DNA of 30,315 bases from a virus: positions 1 to 30,315 of IMG/VR virus record IMGVR_UViG_3300033571_025255. One strand, written 5' to 3'. Each line of letters begins with the position of its first letter. Position 1 is the stretch's first letter. Under the pieces are notes generated by a model. It did not search any database. It was not told where the DNA came from and saw only the letters and a program-made list of their open reading frames with translations. The translations under genes were made by a program, and so were the position numbers. Positions 25,044 through 30,315 of the stretch are shown piece by piece.

Positions 25044-25072
25044 AGTATATACCTTACAATCCGATATGTCAA
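25044..25072 (-). promoter_or_regulatory. Candidate sigma70-like promoter before gp32
   Basis: On the minus strand TTGACA lies at 25072-25067 and TATACT at 25049-25044, with a 17-base spacer. The same site also fits the Bacteroidota vegetative pattern: TTTG, a 20-base gap, then TATACTTG against TAnnTTTG. It lies about 34 bases before the gp32 ATG, in the 88-base gap with no gene. It would drive gp32 and, at lower level, uvsX and downstream genes. Confidence 0.65.
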
Positions 25073-25098
25073 ATCAAAACAGCCAACATCTTTAAATA

Positions 25099-25797
25099 TT
25101 ATCCCAACCCAATGTCTTTGTATTTTTCAATATCAAAAGTATCTCTAATATCTGAACTTGAAAAGTCTTCAACATCGTCAGTTGTTAATACATATTCATT
25201 TTTACCAGATTTTTCTAAATCTGGCATCTTATCTTGGAAATATTGTGATAATTTTTGATTATATGGCCCAGAGTCTAAACTTCTTAATTCTAATTTCTCT
25301 TGTGCTGTTTTTGGGCGATATTTTTCAAAACTATTTTTCAAGGATTCTACACTGTTAACTAAATTATTGAAGTTTTCTAATTTAGATTCCAAAGATTTTA
25401 GTTGATTAAATAAGTCTTCAAATGCTTGTGATTGTTTCTCAGAAATTTCTTTTTGAGAATTCACTAAATCCGTGATATCTAATTCTTCACTTTCTTCGCC
25501 TTCATCATCAGTTGACGGGCCTATTTTTTCAACTTCAGGATCTTCCTCATCAATTGGTTTATTTTCTAATTCATCAACAGGTTTATCTTCAATACCCGGT
25601 TCATTTTCACCACCAAGAGCTCCTGGTGCTGGTGGAGCACCAAGTCCGCCTCCTAATGGGGGTGCTGGTGCTGGTATTCCTCCTGGAGCCGCAGCATCTG
25701 CTGGTGGGGCCGCTAAAGCATCTTGTTCTGTTAAATAACGGTTGATTCTATTAAAATTTTTAATTTCATCAATGATTTTTTTCTCTATGTCTGTCAT
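25099..25797 (-). CDS. Low-complexity Pro/Ala/Gly-rich and acidic coiled-coil protein
   Basis: A 232-aa protein of unknown role. Its parts are: a short N-terminal helix (1-24); residues 28-63 made almost wholly of Ala, Pro and Gly; a very acidic segment at 64-106 (many Glu and Asp); a probable coiled coil at 112-160 (heptads with Leu, Phe and Val); and a C-terminal region with many Asp/Ser. There is no catalytic motif. This design suits a flexible linker between two partners, such as a virion or replication scaffold. It starts two bases after the stop of the 75-aa gene. The Ala/Pro/Gly segment makes a G+C-rich island in an A/T-rich gene. Confidence 0.6.
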   Translation of the reverse strand: MTDIEKKIIDEIKNFNRINRYLTEQDALAAPPADAAAPGGIPAPAPPLGGGLGAPPAPGALGGENEPGIEDKPVDELENKPIDEEDPEVEKIGPSTDDEGEESEELDITDLVNSQKEISEKQSQAFEDLFNQLKSLESKLENFNNLVNSVESLKNSFEKYRPKTAQEKLELRSLDSGPYNQKLSQYFQDKMPDLEKSGKNEYVLTTDDVEDFSSSDIRDTFDIEKYKDIGLG

Positions 25798-25799
25798 GG

Positions 25800-26027
25800 T
25801 TAGTCTATTAATAACTGCTTAACACCTGTTTTTGTCTCAACGTTTATTTTTTTGTTTAATTTCTTAGTATTATCGACTCTTTCAATCAAACCATCTTTAG
25901 ATTTAATTATATAACACTCACCACTGTCTAGGTCACAAACTTCTTTATCACCGTTAGGTCTTTGACTTTCAGTATATCTACCTTTTTTGCCTAAATAAGC
26001 ATCTAATGCTGATGAAACATTACTCAT
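25800..26027 (-). CDS. Small hypothetical protein, 75 aa
   Basis: A 75-aa protein with a charged, Lys- and Asp-rich sequence and a short two-Cys unit (VCDLDSGECYII). It has no recognised family, signal peptide or membrane segment. The gene follows the large hub-like gene after a 52-base A/T-rich gap that carries a TATTTAT element 17 bases before the ATG at 26027, and it is followed two bases later by the low-complexity 232-aa gene. Same strand, tight spacing and an ordinary amino-acid mix support a real gene. Confidence 0.6.
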   Translation of the reverse strand: MSNVSSALDAYLGKKGRYTESQRPNGDKEVCDLDSGECYIIKSKDGLIERVDNTKKLNKKINVETKTGVKQLLID

Positions 26028-26044
26028 AATATTTTCTTTATTAT

Positions 26045-26051
26045 ATAAATA
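26045..26051 (-). promoter_or_regulatory. TATTTAT element before the 75-aa gene
   Basis: TATTTATA on the minus strand, 17 bases before the ATG of the 75-aa gene. Candidate promoter element by recurrence only. Confidence 0.3.
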
Positions 26052-26079
26052 TATTTAATTTACAATTAAATTATTTTAT

Positions 26080-29000
26080 TTAACCAAATATTTTTGAATT
26101 TATAATTAAATTAAGTGCTTCTTCACACTTAGGTTCTAAATTTTCCTGTGTTAACCCATTATTTAGATTTTTACTAATTAAAGCACTAGCAATTGCTTGC
26201 GAAGTCTTTTTAGTATTATTCGCTATGTTTGGATTCCAAACGTTAACTAAAAACTTAATACATGACTCTTTATCATCAAACAAAGCTGTTGGCACATAAT
26301 CATTATTAGTCTTAATACACAAATATTCTTTATTGAAGAAACTTGATAAGTTTTCGCCCCAATCAATATTTAATGGAACTTTAGCAAAATTATTATTAAA
26401 TGTAATAAAAGTCTGCGTATTAATATCATATGAATTAACATAACAGGAAACAAATGATAATACTCTGGTCATATCATTTGATGTTTGGGCACTTATTGCT
26501 TTACCTAATTTTGTAACATTAGTATTAGTCTGGCTTCTTATTTGATTAGGAACATAATCAGCATAATTTATTGCAATTAATAATGCGCAAGGTGCTGGAT
26601 CTACAACTTCACTTGATGTATTCGTTGATTGAGTTGTAAGATTTGTTGTTGAACTACTATTAATCTGGATTAGTTGAGAGAATAACTCCTTAGTTATTGT
26701 CTGAAGGTATGTTTCACTTTCATTTGGATATGCAAAAACCTGTTGCCTAATACCTTTAAATGATGTGTCAAATTTACCAGGGGTTATTGTATGTTCAACT
26801 GAAGTAATATAATATGGCCCATTAAACATGGGAACGTATTTTAGATTAAAATACATTGTTGGCTGTATCATTGCGTTACCCAAGCAACTAACTGAGCACT
26901 CATAAGATCTTGATTTATAGAAATTCCATAATGATACGTTTTGAGTTGCTACAGCTTTTCCATTAGCTTGCTCAATCATATTATTTTCTTGAATAATGCT
27001 CTCAGATGTCGATTTACCAATATTTTGACTAACATTAAAATTTGAAAAAATACTCTGATTTCTTATTCCAATATCAACATTAAATCCAACGATTCTATTA
27101 GATAGACCCCAATCTTGTTTGTTTGTTAAAGGATCTATTAACGGGTTATCACTGCTTCTAACTAAACTTAACGTATCTGTTTTAAATCTATAAAAATCGT
27201 TTTTAATGTCAGGATGCTCACTAGCTTTTGCATTGTAAATACAAACTAATTTAGGTGAAGACTCCCTAGTATCAACACTCATAAATGTGCCAAATAATGT
27301 GTTTCCAAATTCCAAAGTACTATCAATCTTAGGAACATTATTTTTAGAGACTTCTTGCACATTATAATAATTGACATATCCTGGGTGCATCATAACACTA
27401 AAATTATGCTCTCTAATTAAAGTCTCAAGATATACATATACAGATGCTTTAGGATTAATATTTGTGAATAAATTCTTAACCTTAAAAGGATCAATTAATG
27501 TACTATCTGCAATATTTCTATTACCCCTATCTAATAATAACACATCCTGTAAAAAGGTTGTCTGTGAGTAATCATATCCAGCAATCCAAGTATCATTAAT
27601 ACCTTTAAATAATTCCCATAACTCTAATTTAATTTGCTCACCGTCAGTACCTATTTCTTGTTCTGGAGATGTACTAACACTAGGTAAATTTTTTCTAAGT
27701 TTAGTTAAAACAGTATCTAATACTAAATTATTAAAGGATGTTTCTTCACTAATATAGCTGGTAATATCATTTCTAAACTTTGACGCGTTATATGTTGGAT
27801 CAGCAGCTTTTTTTGTAGCATATATTTTTATTAATGGCGATAACTGACTAACAGAATCCTGAGTAAACTCAACATTCATATCAACAAAAAAATCTGTTAT
27901 TGTACTACCAGTACTTGTGTACTTAATACCTTCTATATTTGAAAACCCAACATAAAGTTCTAACGCTTTCCAAGCCTCAGGATTCTTAGCTTTATAATCA
28001 TCTAGTGGTATTGTCGGCAAACTACTAGCTGTTGGTAATACTCCTGACTTATAATAATCAAAAGTTATCGGATCAATAACTGAGAAATTATTTGAATAAC
28101 TATCAAACAACCTTCTATTGTAATCACCAGGGTTTCCATACTTTATAATAACATCATAATTCAAAAACCCATCTAGTGTAGCCTTAATTTTATTAAATTG
28201 TTCTGTTGATATTGTCTCAGTTAAAACTTTTGAATTTGCACTATTAATATATTGATTATTAACGCCCATTAACTGGGTCATTAATATCTGAAAGTTATGA
28301 TAAATAGTATCTGAGTTTACTTCTAAATTATTAAGCTTTTTTCTGAAAACTTTGGTACCTTCAACATTAACTCCATTAAAGTTAAATGTCGCATCATCAA
28401 CATTTATAACTTCCAGATCATACCTAGATTTGCTGAAGTTTAAAAACTCAGTTTCAAATCTGTCCAAAATGTCCTTATTAAACACTGAAAGCATTTCTTC
28501 GATTGTTGTGTAATAGTATTCATCATCTAAGTTAAATGCTGATTGTGTTGAAGATTGTGAATCAATTACCTTTAAATATGATCTATAATCTGGCTTTGTT
28601 AAACTACCATTTTCAAAATAGCCATAATTGGGTAATGCCCAGAACGATCTAACCGACCCATTATATACTGATTTATTATTATTTACAGGTATTTTATTAG
28701 TACCATCACTATTAAAACATTCAAATTTAACTTGATTAAAGTTAGACCCAAACGATGGTACAACATATTCAAAACCGTTTTTATTATCTATTATTGTTAC
28801 ATTCCAAGGATTAACATTTATTATATTTTTATTATCCAGACTTATCGAATTGATTTTGGCATCGTCTATCAATGTCAACCTAAAACCATCATTAGTATAT
28901 AGTTTACTGTTTATAGCATCATCGGTATATCCACTAAACATTTTATTGCCAAAATAGAATAAATTAAAATTATCAACTACTTTTGGATAAAATCCAAGAT

Positions 29001-30315
29001 TAATTTTATCGTATTGAACATTACTACTAATTGCCTGAGTTTCTAATGCAAAATCAATAATATTACCCCCAATGTTTAATTTATATGTTTTGGCCAAATC
29101 CTCAGTTTCTGGGTCAAAATTCTTTATATAATCAAAATCTCCCCAGGCATTATCTAATATGTCTGTACCTGTAGTTATTTTATGTTTATACCTGTACCAA
29201 ATAGACCCATATTTTAATATCAGAGCGTAAGGGACTTTATGTATCGCACCAAACTTTTTAAACGCTGAAAAAATATAATCTGAATCATTCCCATATGGAA
29301 GATTATTAAAGTATTTATACTTTTCCCTTAATGTTGCAATAGGCAAGCTATTCAGAAACAAATACGCTGATGTAATGTACGGAGTGTTGTCATTATTTAA
29401 ATACCACTTATCCACATCGTTTAATATTGCATTAACAAAATATGGCGTATTTAATAATGAAGTAGTCTGGGTATAAATAACATCCCCACTATAATTATAA
29501 TATTTTACAGCCCCCTCAGTTACTTGTTGCTTATATTTTTCATAAAATCTTTCAGTGTAAAAATTTGCTAACGAAGTTTTATCTGTAATTAATGACAGAT
29601 TATACTGGGGATTTGTCGCTACCTCATATGTAAAACTAGTAACAGGCCTTGGGTTATCTGTTGATGAAGAGTTAAAATTACATATAAGTTTTGTAGTATT
29701 ATCAACTAAATATATGTCACTAGTATTGTACAAATATCTAATATTATTATTTAAAAACCCAGCAGACATATTATTTTGACTCCATCCGCTAATAGAAAAT
29801 GGAAACGTATCTAAAAATCGAACTTCGTTTGTAACTGTTGATTTTATATAGCTTTCTAGTTTTGTCGTATCAACGCCTGAAGATATTTTATCTATCCCAG
29901 AATTAAAATAATCTAAAGTGTATATGTTAAAACTATTTGTAGTTTCTTCTTGAATATAATCGGTAACAAATATATCTCTAACAAACTTTTGCCAAGATTC
30001 ACCAATACCTGAATTTGATATTGATTGCAATGTTGCAATATAATTTGCTGAATTTAAATTCAATTCTTTTAACTTCTTAATCAAAAATGGGGATCCATTA
30101 ATTAATGAGTTAGCGATATTATTAGCCTCAGAATCAGATAATATTTCTAGTAATTGGTTTTTTGCTGCATTACCATCAAATCTTTGGTAAAAAGACATTA
30201 AAAATATTCTTTCCCAAATTTCATAGATAAATTTAACTTCTTGTTTGTTTCTGAAAAAAGAGAAGTTATTTGTATAATCTATTGCATTGAAAGATATTTT
30301 ATCAGTACCTTCTTC
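26080..30315 (-). CDS. Large baseplate hub-like protein (5' end outside the window)
   Basis: The frame is open from the right edge to the stop at 26080, giving at least 1411 codons. The first in-frame Met here is at 30198, but 39 sense codons precede it (ending in IYEIWERIFL), so that Met is probably internal. Counting from it, residues about 1095-1156 resemble the hub domain of phage late-control-D/VgrG/gp27-type proteins: YECSVSCLGNAMIQP, then FNGPYYITSVEHTITPGKF and a final strand. A Ser/Thr/Asn-rich linker (1170-1200) leads to a separate C-terminal domain (1200-1372) that weakly recalls phage muramidase-like domains (FNNNF, later LFDDKESCIKFL). The first 1000 residues are unassigned. It is likely a tail-tube-end or central baseplate component. 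Confidence 0.65.
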   Translation of the reverse strand, partial: EEGTDKISFNAIDYTNNFSFFRNKQEVKFIYEIWERIFLMSFYQRFDGNAAKNQLLEILSDSEANNIANSLINGSPFLIKKLKELNLNSANYIATLQSISNSGIGESWQKFVRDIFVTDYIQEETTNSFNIYTLDYFNSGIDKISSGVDTTKLESYIKSTVTNEVRFLDTFPFSISGWSQNNMSAGFLNNNIRYLYNTSDIYLVDNTTKLICNFNSSSTDNPRPVTSFTYEVATNPQYNLSLITDKTSLANFYTERFYEKYKQQVTEGAVKYYNYSGDVIYTQTTSLLNTPYFVNAILNDVDKWYLNNDNTPYITSAYLFLNSLPIATLREKYKYFNNLPYGNDSDYIFSAFKKFGAIHKVPYALILKYGSIWYRYKHKITTGTDILDNAWGDFDYIKNFDPETEDLAKTYKLNIGGNIIDFALETQAISSNVQYDKINLGFYPKVVDNFNLFYFGNKMFSGYTDDAINSKLYTNDGFRLTLIDDAKINSISLDNKNIINVNPWNVTIIDNKNGFEYVVPSFGSNFNQVKFECFNSDGTNKIPVNNNKSVYNGSVRSFWALPNYGYFENGSLTKPDYRSYLKVIDSQSSTQSAFNLDDEYYYTTIEEMLSVFNKDILDRFETEFLNFSKSRYDLEVINVDDATFNFNGVNVEGTKVFRKKLNNLEVNSDTIYHNFQILMTQLMGVNNQYINSANSKVLTETISTEQFNKIKATLDGFLNYDVIIKYGNPGDYNRRLFDSYSNNFSVIDPITFDYYKSGVLPTASSLPTIPLDDYKAKNPEAWKALELYVGFSNIEGIKYTSTGSTITDFFVDMNVEFTQDSVSQLSPLIKIYATKKAADPTYNASKFRNDITSYISEETSFNNLVLDTVLTKLRKNLPSVSTSPEQEIGTDGEQIKLELWELFKGINDTWIAGYDYSQTTFLQDVLLLDRGNRNIADSTLIDPFKVKNLFTNINPKASVYVYLETLIREHNFSVMMHPGYVNYYNVQEVSKNNVPKIDSTLEFGNTLFGTFMSVDTRESSPKLVCIYNAKASEHPDIKNDFYRFKTDTLSLVRSSDNPLIDPLTNKQDWGLSNRIVGFNVDIGIRNQSIFSNFNVSQNIGKSTSESIIQENNMIEQANGKAVATQNVSLWNFYKSRSYECSVSCLGNAMIQPTMYFNLKYVPMFNGPYYITSVEHTITPGKFDTSFKGIRQQVFAYPNESETYLQTITKELFSQLIQINSSSTTNLTTQSTNTSSEVVDPAPCALLIAINYADYVPNQIRSQTNTNVTKLGKAISAQTSNDMTRVLSFVSCYVNSYDINTQTFITFNNNFAKVPLNIDWGENLSSFFNKEYLCIKTNNDYVPTALFDDKESCIKFLVNVWNPNIANNTKKTSQAIASALISKNLNNGLTQENLEPKCEEALNLIINSKIFG

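Noticed and set aside
25472-25738. Plus-strand reading frame rich in Ser, Gly and Pro
   Set aside because: It mirrors the Ala/Pro/Gly and acidic segment of the minus-strand 232-aa gene, and no start signal or neighbour supports it.
26054-26070. 7-bp inverted repeat after the hub-like gene as a terminator
   Set aside because: The stem is all A:T with a 3-base loop and no proper T run, so it is expected by chance in such an A/T-rich gap.
30196-30198. ATG as start of the hub-like gene
   Set aside because: The frame is open for 39 more codons with normal protein-like composition up to the window edge, so the real start is probably outside.
1-30315. tRNA genes, CRISPR arrays, insertion sequences, integrase or attachment sites
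   Set aside because: I looked for cloverleaf-like segments, regular short repeats and transposase or integrase motifs and saw none; nearly all of the window is coding.

Overview
The window looks like part of a large, AT-rich tailed-phage genome of the T4-like contractile-tail (myovirus) type. Evidence for T4 relatedness is a set of recognisable T4-type genes: gp32 single-stranded-DNA-binding protein, UvsX/RecA-like recombinase, RNase H/FEN-like 5' nuclease, gp41-like DnaB-family helicase, and the baseplate wedge proteins gp25 and gp6, accompanied by a class Ia ribonucleotide reductase pair (NrdB, NrdA). A Bacteroidota host is suggested, not proven, by three things: almost no Shine-Dalgarno sequences before the start codons, which are A/T-rich instead; SprB-, PKD- and carboxypeptidase-regulatory-like modules in tail proteins; and an SSB-like DDDFPF tail on gp32.

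Every supported gene is on the minus strand, so transcription runs from the right end to the left. From the right: (1) 30315-26080, a very large protein whose 5' end lies outside the window and whose C-terminal part resembles a baseplate hub; (2) 26027-25099, two small or low-complexity proteins of unknown role; (3) 25010-15919, the DNA replication and nucleotide block: gp32, UvsX, an FkbM-type methyltransferase, RNase H, a 151-aa protein made of two repeats, helicase, NrdB and NrdA. This block has a strong candidate promoter before gp32 and ends in a clear intrinsic terminator after nrdA; (4) 15841-1, the baseplate and tail-fibre block: gp25, gp6, a 1761-aa multidomain protein, four smaller structural-type proteins, a 994-aa gp7/gpI-like baseplate protein, and a partial protein with SprB-like repeats that runs off the left edge.

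How the parts work together: gp32, UvsX, helicase and RNase H would form the core of recombination-coupled phage DNA replication. NrdA/NrdB would supply deoxynucleotides. The left half would build the baseplate and the host-contacting appendages. The FkbM methyltransferase is the obvious extra within the replication block.

There is no non-coding stretch longer than 90 bases. I saw no tRNA, CRISPR array, insertion sequence or integrase. The most interesting observations are the adhesin-like domains in the baseplate, a hydrophobic plus cysteine-rich insert in the 1761-aa protein, a gp32 without the zinc cysteines but with a bacterial-SSB-like tip, the methyltransferase insertion, and a repeated TATTTAT motif 17-21 bases before five gene starts.
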